This document shows, in pieces, positions 42,307 to 50,479 of a stretch of 64,000 nucleotides of DNA. The stretch comes from Tropicibacter naphthalenivorans (lineage in GTDB: Bacteria > Pseudomonadota > Alphaproteobacteria > Rhodobacterales > Rhodobacteraceae), in the NCBI RefSeq assembly GCF_900176475.1, contig NZ_FWXX01000005.1:1-64000 (forward strand), in the 5' to 3' direction. The stretch's first letter is position 1, and the number at the start of each line of letters is the position of its first letter. Made by a program: the position numbers and the translations under genes. Under the pieces are notes generated by a model, which made no database searches, was not told where the DNA came from, and saw only the letters and a list, made by a program, of their open reading frames with translations.

Positions 42307-42322
42307 ATTCACGTATGCGAAT
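42307..42322. promoter_or_regulatory. ATTC-N8-GAAT inverted repeat, candidate SqrR/BigR sulfide-repressor site
   Basis: ATTC ACGTATGC GAAT lies 29 bp upstream of the MBL-fold gene start and 67 bp from the divergent SDR start. The pattern equals the site I recall for the persulfide-sensing repressor SqrR of Rhodobacter. The genes it would control encode a periplasmic MBL protein and possibly a rhodanese, which fits sulfur stress. Confidence 0.45.
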
Positions 42323-42351
42323 GTGTGCGCGTATATAAGGGGAGGATCACC

Positions 42352-43305
42352 ATGGTACGGACGGCAATTGTGGCGCTGCTGGGCAGTTTGGCCTGTGGCA
42401 TGGCTGTGGCCAGCGAAGACATCGCGGATCAGTATCCGCAGTCCGAGCTGTATTCGAAGCCAGTGGAGTGGCTGCCGGGCGTCTATAGCGCGATCGGGGC
42501 GACCGCGCCGCCGACCTATGAGAACTCTGGCCACAACAACAACCTGTCGTTCATCGTCACGGGGGACGGGGTGATCGTGGTGAACGGCGGGGCCTCGGCG
42601 CGGCTGGCGCAGGCCTTGCACGAAGAGATCAAGGCGGTGACCGATCAGCCGGTGCGTCTGGTGATCAACGAGAACGGGCAGGGGCACGCGGCGCTGGGCA
42701 ACTCGTACTGGGCCGATCAGGGTGTGGATATCCTCGCCCATGCGGACGCCATCGAGGTGCTGGAGCAAGACGGCGATTTCATCCTGATGGGGATGCAGCG
42801 CTATAATCGTGACAAGGCCGAGGGGACGCGGATGGTGATCCCCAACCTGTCCTTTGACGATACATACGTGGTCGAGATGGGCGATCTGACGGTCGAGGTG
42901 CTGCACCTTGGCCCGGCGCATGATCCCGGGGATGTGCAGGTGTGGATCCCGTCCAAAAGCGTTGTGATCGCGGGGGACATTGCCTTTCACGAACGGATGC
43001 CGCCGATCTTTGAAGGCACCTGCACCTCCTGCTGGATCGAGACCTTCGAAGGCCCGTTCACCGATCTGGGCGCGACTTACGTGGTGCCGGGGCATGGCCA
43101 TCCGACCTCGATGGAGATGGTGACGCGCGAGACAGTGGGCTACCTGCACGACCTGAGGGCCAAGATCGGCGCGCATATCGACGAGGGCGGCGATCTGGGC
43201 AGTGCCTATTACGTGGACCAGTCGGCCTGGGCCTATCTGGATACCTTCGAGGAGTTGGCGACCAAGAACGCCGGCAGGGTGTTTGAGGAGATGGAGTGGG
43301 AATAA
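42352..43305 (+). CDS. Periplasmic metallo-beta-lactamase-fold protein lacking the HxHxDH metal motif
   Basis: A 317-residue secreted protein (signal peptide about 1-20, cleavage near AVA-SED) with the MBL hydrolase fold. Later family motifs are present: VLHLGPAHDPGDVQVWIP (His190), VVIAGDIAFHE (Asp209) and VVPGHGHP (His248). The first metal-binding block is lost. Aligning the flanking IN...GN residues puts NGQGHA at residues 108-113 where HxHxDH is expected, and the upstream VDTG is VNGG. A cysteine pair (CTSC, residues 224-227) is unusual. It resembles SoxH-like or quinoprotein-relay metallohydrolases. It may be a pseudoenzyme or have a different metal site. The ATG at 42352 follows GGGGAGGATCACC. 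Confidence 0.85.
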   Translation: MVRTAIVALLGSLACGMAVASEDIADQYPQSELYSKPVEWLPGVYSAIGATAPPTYENSGHNNNLSFIVTGDGVIVVNGGASARLAQALHEEIKAVTDQPVRLVINENGQGHAALGNSYWADQGVDILAHADAIEVLEQDGDFILMGMQRYNRDKAEGTRMVIPNLSFDDTYVVEMGDLTVEVLHLGPAHDPGDVQVWIPSKSVVIAGDIAFHERMPPIFEGTCTSCWIETFEGPFTDLGATYVVPGHGHPTSMEMVTRETVGYLHDLRAKIGAHIDEGGDLGSAYYVDQSAWAYLDTFEELATKNAGRVFEEMEWE

Positions 43306-43328
43306 CGAGGCGAAGGCCTCGTTATTCC
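43299..43328 (+). terminator. Perfect hairpin spanning the stop codon of the MBL-fold gene
   Basis: GGAATAACGAGGC and GCCTCGTTATTCC form a 13-bp perfect stem with a GAAG loop, and the gene's TAA lies in the left arm. No U-run follows, so it may stall or protect rather than terminate. Confidence 0.5.
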
Positions 43329-43415
43329 GGCGGCAAGGTCATGTTTGCGTAGCAAACGTGACAGCCGCACAGTGAGGGCCTTCACGCAACGCCCGGCGGC
43401 AAGGTCATGTTTGCG
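43328..43415. repeat. 22-bp direct repeat pair, 66 bp apart
   Basis: CGGCGGCAAGGTCATGTTTGCG occurs at 43328-43349 and 43394-43415 without mismatch. Copy 1 continues into GTTTGCGTAGCAAAC, a small hairpin. The pair sits in the gap between the MBL-fold and rhodanese genes. Confidence 0.8.
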
Positions 43416-43423
43416 CACCAAAC

Positions 43424-43451
43424 AAAAAAACGAGGCCGCCCATCAGGGCGG
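43424..43451 (-). terminator. Minus-strand terminator-like hairpin between the MBL and rhodanese genes
   Basis: CCGCCC and GGGCGG with an ATCA loop lie beside seven A residues on the plus strand, which on the minus strand reads as a stem followed by GCCTCG and a T7 run. No minus-strand gene is known upstream, so it may block antisense transcription. Confidence 0.45.
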
Positions 43452-43537
43452 ACGAGTGCGCAGGCAAGGCAACCGAAAGCTAACCCAAGCCCGCTAGACC
43501 CCAGGCCCACATTTTCACACACAGGACACCCAGACCC

Positions 43538-43954
43538 ATGCGCACCCCCTTCATCGCCGCCGCCATAACCGCCATCCTCGCGGCCCCTCTGGCGGCCCAA
43601 GACCTCGTGGACGAGATCACCGGCTACATCGAATTCGAACCCTACGACTCGGGCATCATCGTCCCCGAGCAACTGACCGAGGACGTTTGGGCCGACATCA
43701 CCTTCGTCGACACCCGCGACGCGGCGCAATTTGCCGCAGGCACCATCCCCGGCGCGATCCACATGGAATGGCGCGAGGTGCCGGGGCGCCTGGACGAGCT
43801 GCCGACCACCGGCAAAGTCGTTTTGTTCTGCAATACCGGCAGCTTGTCGGCGCAGGCGACCTTTGCGGCGCGGCTGCTCGGGCACGACAATGTGGTGGTC
43901 TTGCAGACCGGAATCCTTGGCTGGCGCGAAAACGGAGCCTATCATCCGGGTTAA
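43538..43954 (+). CDS. Periplasmic rhodanese-domain protein
   Basis: A 138-residue secreted single-domain rhodanese (signal peptide MRTPFIAAAITAILAAPLAAQ). Rhodaneses transfer sulfane sulfur from thiosulfate or persulfides. The active-site loop VLFCNTGSLSAQ holds the catalytic cysteine (Cys98), and VDTRDAAQFAAGTIPGAIHM is the structural CH2A-like motif. The next gene downstream is a membrane methyltransferase. With the MBL-fold protein 230 bp upstream it forms a periplasmic pair, suggesting sulfur handling. Independent transcription is possible, given the hairpins between the genes. Confidence 0.88.
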   Translation: MRTPFIAAAITAILAAPLAAQDLVDEITGYIEFEPYDSGIIVPEQLTEDVWADITFVDTRDAAQFAAGTIPGAIHMEWREVPGRLDELPTTGKVVLFCNTGSLSAQATFAARLLGHDNVVVLQTGILGWRENGAYHPG

Positions 43955-43965
43955 CCGGATCTTAA
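43951..43965. promoter_or_regulatory. TTAA-N7-TTAA sequence (weak CtrA-site candidate)
   Basis: TTAACCGGATCTTAA lies over the rhodanese stop codon and 55 bp upstream of the methyltransferase start. It matches the minimal TTAA-N7-TTAA spacing, but the right half is TTAAGG rather than TTAAC, so it is weaker than the sites at 14124 and 61021. Confidence 0.25.
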
Positions 43966-44019
43966 GGTCTGAACCAAAGGCCAGGTGAATCATCGCCCAG
44001 AACGGGCAGGAGAGAGACA

Positions 44020-44469
44020 ATGCTCAAATGGATCGACATGCCGCCGGTGTGGCTGTTGGCTTTCCTATCGGCGGCGTGGTGGCAAAAGACTTATCACCCC
44101 ATGGGCGGCTTTGGCCCGGTCTGGGCGGACCTGCTGGGGGGGATTTTGGTCGGGGGTGGGCTGATCCTGATGGCCCTTGCGATCTTTGAAATGCGCCGCC
44201 ACCGCACCACGGTGATTCCGCACCGCACGGCGGACAGGATCGTCACCAGCGGCATCTTCAAACGCTCGCGCAACCCGATTTACTTGGGCGATTCGATGAT
44301 CTTGACCGGAATGATCCTCTATTGGGACGCGGTGCTTGCGCTACCACTGATCCCGATCTTTGTCTGGGTCATCGAAAAGCGCTTTATCGAGCCAGAAGAG
44401 GATCGTTTAAGGCGAAAGTTTGTTGCCGAGTATACACGATATGCGCAACAAACGAGAAGGTGGGTTTAA
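44020..44469 (+). CDS. Isoprenylcysteine carboxyl methyltransferase family membrane protein
   Basis: A 149-residue integral membrane protein of the ICMT/PEMT methyltransferase superfamily with about four hydrophobic segments. The C-terminal SAM-binding region is typical: SGIFKRSRNPIYLGDSMILTG followed by FIEPEEDRLRRKFVAEYTRYAQQTRRWV. Bacterial members methylate lipids or unknown substrates; the target here cannot be assigned. It precedes pntA, separated by a terminator-like hairpin. Confidence 0.87.
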   Translation: MLKWIDMPPVWLLAFLSAAWWQKTYHPMGGFGPVWADLLGGILVGGGLILMALAIFEMRRHRTTVIPHRTADRIVTSGIFKRSRNPIYLGDSMILTGMILYWDAVLALPLIPIFVWVIEKRFIEPEEDRLRRKFVAEYTRYAQQTRRWV

Positions 44470-44545
44470 ACTCCGGTCTCTTTGTGATCTAGACGGGCGC
44501 ACAACTTGTGATCGCTAGGTCAGCAAGGTAGACCAATTCGCAATG

Positions 44546-44567
44546 CGCCCGTTCTGCGGGCGTTTTT
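44546..44567 (+). terminator. Intrinsic terminator or attenuator just upstream of pntA
   Basis: CGCCCG and CGGGCG with a TTCTG loop are followed by TTTTT, a compact classical terminator. It ends 29 bases before the pntA start codon. It either ends the upstream methyltransferase transcript or attenuates transcription into pntA from a leader. Confidence 0.7.
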
Positions 44568-44595
44568 GACTTTTCCTGACAAAGGGGGATGGACG

Positions 44596-46167
44596 TTGAA
44601 AATAGGGACGCCCAAAGAGGTCGAGAAAGGCGAAGCCCGTGTGGCCATGACGCCGGACTCGGCACGCCAGCTGCAAAAGCTGGGCTATGAGTGTGCAATC
44701 GAGACGGGTGCAGGCGCGCAAGCGGGCTTTGCAGACGCCGACTATGAGGCAGCCGGGGTCGAAGTTCTCGGCTCGGCAGACGCGCTGTGGAGCGCCGTGG
44801 ATATCATCGCAAAGGTGCGTATCCCGACCTCGGCAGAGCTGGACAAGCTGACCGCCGACAAAACCTTGATCACCTTCTTCAACCCCGGTGGCAACACCGA
44901 AGGTCTGGAGCAGGCCAAGGCCAAAGGCGCCAACGTGATCGCCATGGAAATGGTGCCGCGTATTTCGCGCGCGCAGAAAATGGACGCGCTGTCGTCGATG
45001 GCGAACATCGCCGGCTACCGTGCCGTGATCGAAGCCGGCAACAACTTTGGCCGCTTCTTCACCGGTCAGATCACCGCTGCGGGCAAGGTGCCCCCGGCCA
45101 AGGTTCTGGTCGTCGGTGCGGGTGTGGCTGGTCTGGCCGCGATCGGTACCTCCACCTCGCTGGGCGCGATCACCTATGCGTTCGACGTGCGCCCCGAAGT
45201 GGCCGAGCAGGTCGAATCCATGGGCGCAGAGTTCGTCTATCTGGACTTCGAAGAGGAACAGCAGGACGGCGCAGCCACCGGCGGTTACGCCTCTGTCTCC
45301 TCGCCTGAGTTCCGCGAAGCGCAGCTGGCCAAGTTCCGCGAACTGGCCCCCGAGATCGACATTGTCATCACCACCGCGCTGATCCCCAACCGCGAAGCCC
45401 CCAAGCTGTGGCTCGAGGACATGGTCAAAGCGATGAAGCCGGGCTCGGTGATCGTTGACCTCGCGGCGGAAAAAGGCGGCAACGTCGAAGGCACCGTGAT
45501 GGACGAGAAGGTCGTGACCGACAACGGCGTCACCATCATCGGCTACACGGACTTCCCGTCGCGCATGGCGGCGCAGTCCTCGACGCTGTATGCGACGAAC
45601 ATCCGTCACATGATGGCTGACCTGACCCCCGAAAAGGACGGCCAGATCAACCACAACATGGAAGACGACGTCATCCGTGGCGCGACCGTCACCTATCAGG
45701 GCGAAATCACCTTCCCGCCGCCGCCGCCCAAAGTGGCTGCCATCGCGGCGCAGAAGAAAGAAAAGCCCAAAGAGCTGACCGCCGAAGAAAAGCGCGCGCA
45801 GGAAATCGCGGCGTTCAAAGCGCAAACCAAGAGCCAGGTCACCCTGCTGGCGGTGGGCGCGGCTGTCATGCTGATCATCGGCGCGTTCGCTCCGGCCAGC
45901 TTCATGCAGCACTTCATCGTGTTCGCTCTGGCGTGTTTCGTCGGTTTCCAGGTCATCTGGAACGTGTCGCACTCGCTGCACACGCCGCTGATGGCCGTGA
46001 CCAACGCAATCTCGGGGATCATCATCCTTGGCGCGCTGTTGCAGGTCGGCTCTGGCAGCTGGCTGGTCATGTTGCTGTCCGCCATCTCGATCCTGATCGC
46101 GACGATCAACATCGTCGGCGGCTTCATGGTGACGCGCCGTATGCTCGCCATGTTCCAGAAATCGTAA
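44596..46167 (+). CDS. pntA: NAD(P) transhydrogenase alpha subunit
   Basis: The 523-residue alpha subunit of the proton-translocating transhydrogenase, which makes NADPH from NADH at the expense of proton motive force. The NAD-binding domain I (about 1-370) has [17 protein letters not shown] and DYEAAGVE-type family segments. A proline-rich linker ([18 protein letters not shown]) leads to four membrane helices (about 410-510). TTG at 44596 is chosen because GGGGGA lies 6 bases upstream; the in-frame TTG at 44566 lies within the terminator hairpin region. pntB follows after 15 bp. Confidence 0.96.
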   Translation: MKIGTPKEVEKGEARVAMTPDSARQLQKLGYECAIETGAGAQAGFADADYEAAGVEVLGSADALWSAVDIIAKVRIPTSAELDKLTADKTLITFFNPGGNTEGLEQAKAKGANVIAMEMVPRISRAQKMDALSSMANIAGYRAVIEAGNNFGRFFTGQITAAGKVPPAKVLVVGAGVAGLAAIGTSTSLGAITYAFDVRPEVAEQVESMGAEFVYLDFEEEQQDGAATGGYASVSSPEFREAQLAKFRELAPEIDIVITTALIPNREAPKLWLEDMVKAMKPGSVIVDLAAEKGGNVEGTVMDEKVVTDNGVTIIGYTDFPSRMAAQSSTLYATNIRHMMADLTPEKDGQINHNMEDDVIRGATVTYQGEITFPPPPPKVAAIAAQKKEKPKELTAEEKRAQEIAAFKAQTKSQVTLLAVGAAVMLIIGAFAPASFMQHFIVFALACFVGFQVIWNVSHSLHTPLMAVTNAISGIIILGALLQVGSGSWLVMLLSAISILIATINIVGGFMVTRRMLAMFQKS

Positions 46168-46182
46168 GCGGGGGAAAGACTT

Positions 46183-47658
46183 ATGAGCATTGGAATCGTT
46201 TCCGCCGCCTACATTGCGGCGGCCATCCTCTTTATCCTGTCGCTGGGCGGCCTGTCCGGTCAGGAAAGCGCAAAGCGCGCGGTGTGGTACGGCATCGTGG
46301 GCATGGCGGCGGCCGTGTTCGCCACCTTCTTTGGCCCCGGCATGGGTGCCTATGTGGTGGTCGTGCTGGTCATGATCGTCGGCGCGGGCATTGGTCAGTT
46401 CCTGGCCAAAAAGGTCGAAATGACCGAGATGCCCCAGCTGGTCGCGGCGCTGCACTCCTTTGTGGGTCTGGCGGCTGTGTTCATCGGCTACAACGCCGAG
46501 CTGGAAATGAACCGCGTGGCGGATCTGATCGCGGCGGCCCCGGCCAGCCTGACCGGCACCGGTCTGGAAAGCTGGCTGCACGAGCAGGGCGTTGACGGCT
46601 TTGCCGCCAAGGTCGCGCACAAAACCAACGTCGAGCTGAACATCCTCAAGGTCGAAGTCTTCCTTGGCGTGTTCATCGGTGCGGTGACCTTCACCGGTTC
46701 TGTCATTGCCTTTGGCAAGCTGGCGGGCAAGGTCACCTCGGCGGCGAAAAAGCTGCCGGGCGGTCACTTCCTGAACGCGGGCGCGGCGATCCTGTCGCTG
46801 ATCCTGCTGGTGATCTACATGACCACCGGCGCGGGCTGGACGCTGATCGTGATGTCGCTGCTGGCGTTCTTTATCGGTTATCACCTGATCATGGGCATCG
46901 GCGGTGCCGACATGCCGGTGGTTGTGTCGATGCTGAACTCCTACTCGGGGTGGGCCGCTTCGGCCATCGGCTTCAGCCTCGGCAACGATCTGCTGATCGT
47001 GGTCGGCGCGCTGGTCGGTTCCTCGGGGGCGATCCTGTCCTACATCATGTGTAAGGCGATGAACCGGTCGTTCATCTCGGTGATCCTCGGCGGCTTCGGC
47101 GGCGCAGCAGGCCCGCAGATGGAAGTCGAAGGCGAACAGGTGGCGATCGACGTGGACGGCGTGGCAAACGCGCTGGACGAAGCCGACAGCGTCATCATCG
47201 TGCCGGGTTACGGCATGGCGGTCGCTCAGGCGCAGCAGAACGTCGCGGAACTGACCCGCAAGCTGCGCGCCAAGGGCAAGGAAGTCCGCTTTGCGATCCA
47301 CCCGGTGGCGGGCCGTCTGCCCGGTCACATGAACGTGCTGCTCGCAGAGGCCAAGGTGCCCTACGACATCGTTCTGGAAATGGACGAGATCAACGAAGAC
47401 TTCCCGGAAACGGATGTGGTCATCGTGATCGGGTCGAACGACATCGTGAACCCGGCGGCGCAGGACGACCCGAACTCGCCCATCGCGGGGATGCCGGTTC
47501 TCGAAGTGTGGAAAGCCAAGCAGGTCTTCGTGTCCAAGCGCGGCCAGGGCACGGGCTACTCGGGCATCGAGAACCCGCTGTTCTACAAAGAGAACACCCG
47601 CATGTACTACGGCGACGCCAAGGACTCGATCGGCGCGCTGCTGCCCAAGATCGACTGA
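46183..47658 (+). CDS. pntB: NAD(P) transhydrogenase beta subunit
   Basis: The 491-residue beta subunit with about nine membrane helices in the first 270 residues forming the proton channel, and the NADP-binding domain III at the C-terminus. The domain III motif [22 protein letters not shown] and the [21 protein letters not shown] segment are clear. [29 protein letters not shown] is likewise typical. It is co-transcribed with pntA, and a terminator lies 28 bp beyond the stop. Confidence 0.97.
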   Translation: MSIGIVSAAYIAAAILFILSLGGLSGQESAKRAVWYGIVGMAAAVFATFFGPGMGAYVVVVLVMIVGAGIGQFLAKKVEMTEMPQLVAALHSFVGLAAVFIGYNAELEMNRVADLIAAAPASLTGTGLESWLHEQGVDGFAAKVAHKTNVELNILKVEVFLGVFIGAVTFTGSVIAFGKLAGKVTSAAKKLPGGHFLNAGAAILSLILLVIYMTTGAGWTLIVMSLLAFFIGYHLIMGIGGADMPVVVSMLNSYSGWAASAIGFSLGNDLLIVVGALVGSSGAILSYIMCKAMNRSFISVILGGFGGAAGPQMEVEGEQVAIDVDGVANALDEADSVIIVPGYGMAVAQAQQNVAELTRKLRAKGKEVRFAIHPVAGRLPGHMNVLLAEAKVPYDIVLEMDEINEDFPETDVVIVIGSNDIVNPAAQDDPNSPIAGMPVLEVWKAKQVFVSKRGQGTGYSGIENPLFYKENTRMYYGDAKDSIGALLPKID

Positions 47659-47685
47659 TCTGGCCAGATATTATGATACGAAAAG

Positions 47686-47708
47686 GGCGGCCCTCGGGTC
47701 GCCTTTTT
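47686..47708 (+). terminator. Intrinsic terminator after pntAB
   Basis: GGCGGCC and GGTCGCC pair (one wobble) around a CTCG loop and are followed by TTTTT, 28 bp after the pntB stop. Confidence 0.8.
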
Positions 47709-47748
47709 ACGTTTGCGGCTTGGCGTGGGGGGCAGAGACTGGGATGGG

Positions 47749-48366
47749 TCAGTTTCGCCGAAACAGGCTGTACTGATAGGGCTGCGCCTCCCCGCCGGGG
47801 GTCATGTGGACGTGCCGCAAGCTTTGCACCAGCGCAAAGCGCGGCCCCAGCGTCTGCGCCAGTAGGGCGGGGGAATAGCGCTGCACCGGCAGGCGCGCGC
47901 AGGTCTGCGGGCCATCTGCCGCAAAGCTCGCGATCACCGCGTGCGCACCGGGCTCCAAGGCCATGGCCAGCCGGTCGATATAGGCCTTGCGCCCCTCTGG
48001 CGTGGTCAGAAAGTGAAACACCGCCCGGTCGTGCCACAGATCATAGCTGCGCGCCGGGTGCCACTCGGTCACATCCGCCGCGATCCAAGTCACCGCGTCC
48101 CCGGCGTGGCCCAGCTGTGCCTTGGCCCGCGCCACCGCCTCGCCCGAGATGTCCAGACAGGTCACATCGCCCAATCCCGCCGCCAGCAGCGCAAGGGGCA
48201 GGGCGGACAGCCCGCTGCCAATGTCGATCACCGCCGTATCGAAGGGCAGCTCCAGCGTTCCGATCAACGCCAGGGACGCCTCCGGCGCGTGTTCCGTCCA
48301 GCCAAAGTTCCCCTCTGGGCGGCTGGCATACATCCGGTCCCAATGGGCGCGGCGCGCGTCCGACAT
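47749..48366 (-). CDS. Class I SAM-dependent methyltransferase
   Basis: A 205-residue class I methyltransferase. Motif I is VIDIGSGLSALPLALLAAG near residue 44, followed by CLDISGEAVARAKAQLG and WHDRAVFHFLTTPEGRKAYI. The WHDRAVFHF pattern is like thiopurine and tellurite-type methyltransferases acting on small substrates, but the target is unknown. The start at 48366 is preferred to 48468, which would add a hydrophobic extension unlike the family. Its 3' end faces pntB. Confidence 0.85.
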   Translation of the reverse strand: MSDARRAHWDRMYASRPEGNFGWTEHAPEASLALIGTLELPFDTAVIDIGSGLSALPLALLAAGLGDVTCLDISGEAVARAKAQLGHAGDAVTWIAADVTEWHPARSYDLWHDRAVFHFLTTPEGRKAYIDRLAMALEPGAHAVIASFAADGPQTCARLPVQRYSPALLAQTLGPRFALVQSLRHVHMTPGGEAQPYQYSLFRRN

Positions 48367-48505
48367 GGCAAACCCTCCGACTTTTGCATTAGCTAAGGCC
48401 GATTTTGCAAATTTATCAAGCACCGCGAGCGCAAGCAGGCTTGCGATGAACAGGGGCTTAAGGCACAAACAGGGCGAACAGGTTTTTGAGAATTAGGGGG
48501 ACCCT

Positions 48506-49105
48506 ATGAACCTCACGATGAATCGTAACGTGCTGGTCGAAGCGTTCGGCGCGACCGAAGGCGCCGCGCTGCGCGTCAAACAGGCCGCTCTGGTCGTTCT
48601 TGGCATCGCCGTTCTGGCCGTGGCCGCCAAGATCAAGGTGCCGATGTGGCCCGTGCCGATCACCATGGGCACCTTCGCCGTGCTGGCGATGGGCGCAGCC
48701 TACGGCCCGCGTCTGGGTCTGGCGACCATCATGGGTTACATGCTGGTTGGCGCTCTGGGCTTTGACGTCTTTGCAGGCTCTTCCGCCGAGAAATTCGGCC
48801 TCGAGTACATGATGGGCGGCACCGGCGGCTACCTCGTGGGCTACGTCGCAGCCACCGTCCTGCTGGGTATGCTGGCGCGCATGGGCTGGGACCGCTCGGC
48901 GCCGAAAATGGCCGGCGCGATGCTGCTGGGCAACGTCATCATCTACGTGCCGGGCCTGATCTGGCTGGGGATGCTGTACGGCTGGGACAAGCCCATCCTG
49001 CAGTGGGGCCTGACCCCCTTCATCGTCGGTGACGTGATCAAGCTGGCGCTGGCCGCGCTGATCCTGCCCGCCGCATGGAAGCTGGTGGGCCGCGCCCGCG
49101 GCTAA
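48506..49105 (+). CDS. bioY: Biotin transporter BioY
   Basis: A 199-residue S-component of the biotin energy-coupling-factor transporter. Five to six hydrophobic segments are visible. Family signatures are KVPMWPVPITMGTFAVLAMGAAYGPRLGLAT and GGTGGYLVGYVAA, plus the conserved lysine region GDVIKLALAAL. BioMN partners are not adjacent; solitary BioY proteins can transport biotin or share ECF modules. AGGGGGACCCT before the ATG is a good RBS. A strong terminator follows. Confidence 0.94.
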   Translation: MNLTMNRNVLVEAFGATEGAALRVKQAALVVLGIAVLAVAAKIKVPMWPVPITMGTFAVLAMGAAYGPRLGLATIMGYMLVGALGFDVFAGSSAEKFGLEYMMGGTGGYLVGYVAATVLLGMLARMGWDRSAPKMAGAMLLGNVIIYVPGLIWLGMLYGWDKPILQWGLTPFIVGDVIKLALAALILPAAWKLVGRARG

Positions 49106-49127
49106 GCCTTTCTGGCATGACAATACG

Positions 49128-49158
49128 AAAAGGCCGGGCATCGCGTCCCGGCCTTTTT
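49128..49158 (+). terminator. Intrinsic terminator after bioY
   Basis: AAAAGGCCGGG pairs perfectly with CCCGGCCTTTT around an 8-base loop, and the right arm runs into T5. The A-stem also makes it work in the other direction, for the convergent hydrolase gene. Confidence 0.88.
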
Positions 49159-49176
49159 GCTTTTCTACGCAAAGCT

Positions 49177-50388
49177 TTACGCCAGTTCGGTGTCGATCCG
49201 CGCGCTGTGCTGAAGGCTTTTGTGCACGGGGCATTTGTCGGCGATCTCCAGCAGGCGGGCGCGCTGATCGGCGCTTAGATCACCTTCCAGCGTGATCCGC
49301 CGGACAAAGCGGTCGATCCGCGTCTCGGCCACCGTGTTGGCGTCCTGCGCATGGACCTTGTCGTGCACCACATCCACGCGAATCCCCGTCAGCGGCCAGC
49401 CCTTGCGCCGCGCGTACATCCGGATCGTCATGGACGTACAAGCCCCCAGCCCCGCCGACACGAACCCATAGGGCGACATGCCGCGATTGGTCCCGCCGTA
49501 GGCCTCTGGCTCATCCGCCAGCGTGTGGTGAAAGGGGCCGTTCTGCACGTCCTGCAAGAACCCGGCCGCGTCCGCCTCGGTCACGCGCACCACGCCTTCG
49601 GGCGCGCCAATGGGCGGGGCAGGCGGGCTGAGGTCCAGATAGCGTGAGGCCCAGGCGGCGATCACCTCGGCGGCATATTCGGCGTCGCGCGGATTGGTGA
49701 TCAAGTGGTCGGCCTCGTCCAGCGTGACAAAGCTCTTGGGGTGCTTGGCGGCGGTGAAGATGCGCGTTGCGTTCGACAGATCGACGATGGAATCGTGCGG
49801 GGCGTGCAAGACCAGCAGGGCGCGGTTCAGATCCTTTAGCGAGGGGGCCAGTTCCTGCGCATCCACATCGTCGAGAAAGGCTTTGCGGATGGTAAACGGG
49901 CGCCCGCCCAAGTTAACCTGCGCTTCACCTGTGTTACGGATCACCTGTTCGGCATCGCCAAAGTTATGCGCCACATGGCCCGGATCAAAGGGCGCACCGA
50001 TGGTGGTGATCGCCTTGACGCTGGGCAGATCGCGCGCCGCGCGCAACACCGCCGCGCCGCCCAGCGAATGCCCGATCAGCAGGTCAGGGGCCATGCCCCG
50101 CCCGGCCAGATAGTCGGCGGCGGCGTGCAAATCGGCGACGTTCGAGCTAAAGGTGGTGTTTGCAAATTCGCCCTTGGAATGCCCCAAGCCGGTGAAATCA
50201 AAGCGCAAAACCGCGATCCCCATGGCCGCCAGGCGCCCGGCGATGCGGCGCGCGGCGGGGATGTCCTTGCCACAGGTGAAACAGTGCGCAAAGAGAGCGG
50301 TGGCCAGGTGCGGACCGCTGGGCAAATCGAGCCGGGCGGACAGATCGTGGCCAGCGTGGCCGGGAAAGGTGATGCGTTCGGTGGGCAT
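49177..50388 (-). CDS. Fusion of alpha/beta hydrolase and OsmC-family peroxidase-like domain
   Basis: A 403-residue two-domain protein. The N-terminal alpha/beta hydrolase (about 1-250) has the nucleophile elbow LIGHSLGGAAVL and catalytic region DEADHLITN. The C-terminal OsmC-like domain (about 265-403) has SAGLGACTSMTIRMYARRKGW with the conserved cysteine, and a late cysteine in IADKCPVHKSL. OsmC/Ohr proteins reduce organic hydroperoxides with thiol cofactors. This fusion is widespread in proteobacteria, but its substrate is unsettled. It stands alone and converges on bioY. Confidence 0.93.
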   Translation of the reverse strand: MPTERITFPGHAGHDLSARLDLPSGPHLATALFAHCFTCGKDIPAARRIAGRLAAMGIAVLRFDFTGLGHSKGEFANTTFSSNVADLHAAADYLAGRGMAPDLLIGHSLGGAAVLRAARDLPSVKAITTIGAPFDPGHVAHNFGDAEQVIRNTGEAQVNLGGRPFTIRKAFLDDVDAQELAPSLKDLNRALLVLHAPHDSIVDLSNATRIFTAAKHPKSFVTLDEADHLITNPRDAEYAAEVIAAWASRYLDLSPPAPPIGAPEGVVRVTEADAAGFLQDVQNGPFHHTLADEPEAYGGTNRGMSPYGFVSAGLGACTSMTIRMYARRKGWPLTGIRVDVVHDKVHAQDANTVAETRIDRFVRRITLEGDLSADQRARLLEIADKCPVHKSLQHSARIDTELA

Positions 50389-50479
50389 GGGGCGTCCTTG
50401 TGGTCAGAGGGTAACAATGTGGCGCGGCGCGGCGGGGTTCAAGCGACCTGTCACACGCGTCACGGGATGGTGAGAGCGA

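Noticed and set aside
41803-42351. N-terminal extension of the MBL-fold protein by 183 residues.
   Set aside because: It overlaps the divergent SDR gene, lacks homology-like features, and the ATG at 42352 has a good RBS and a signal peptide.
44515-47328. 937-codon minus-strand frame opposite pntAB.
   Set aside because: Composition is dominated by His, Arg, Gln and Asp with no motif, while the plus strand encodes conserved transhydrogenase.
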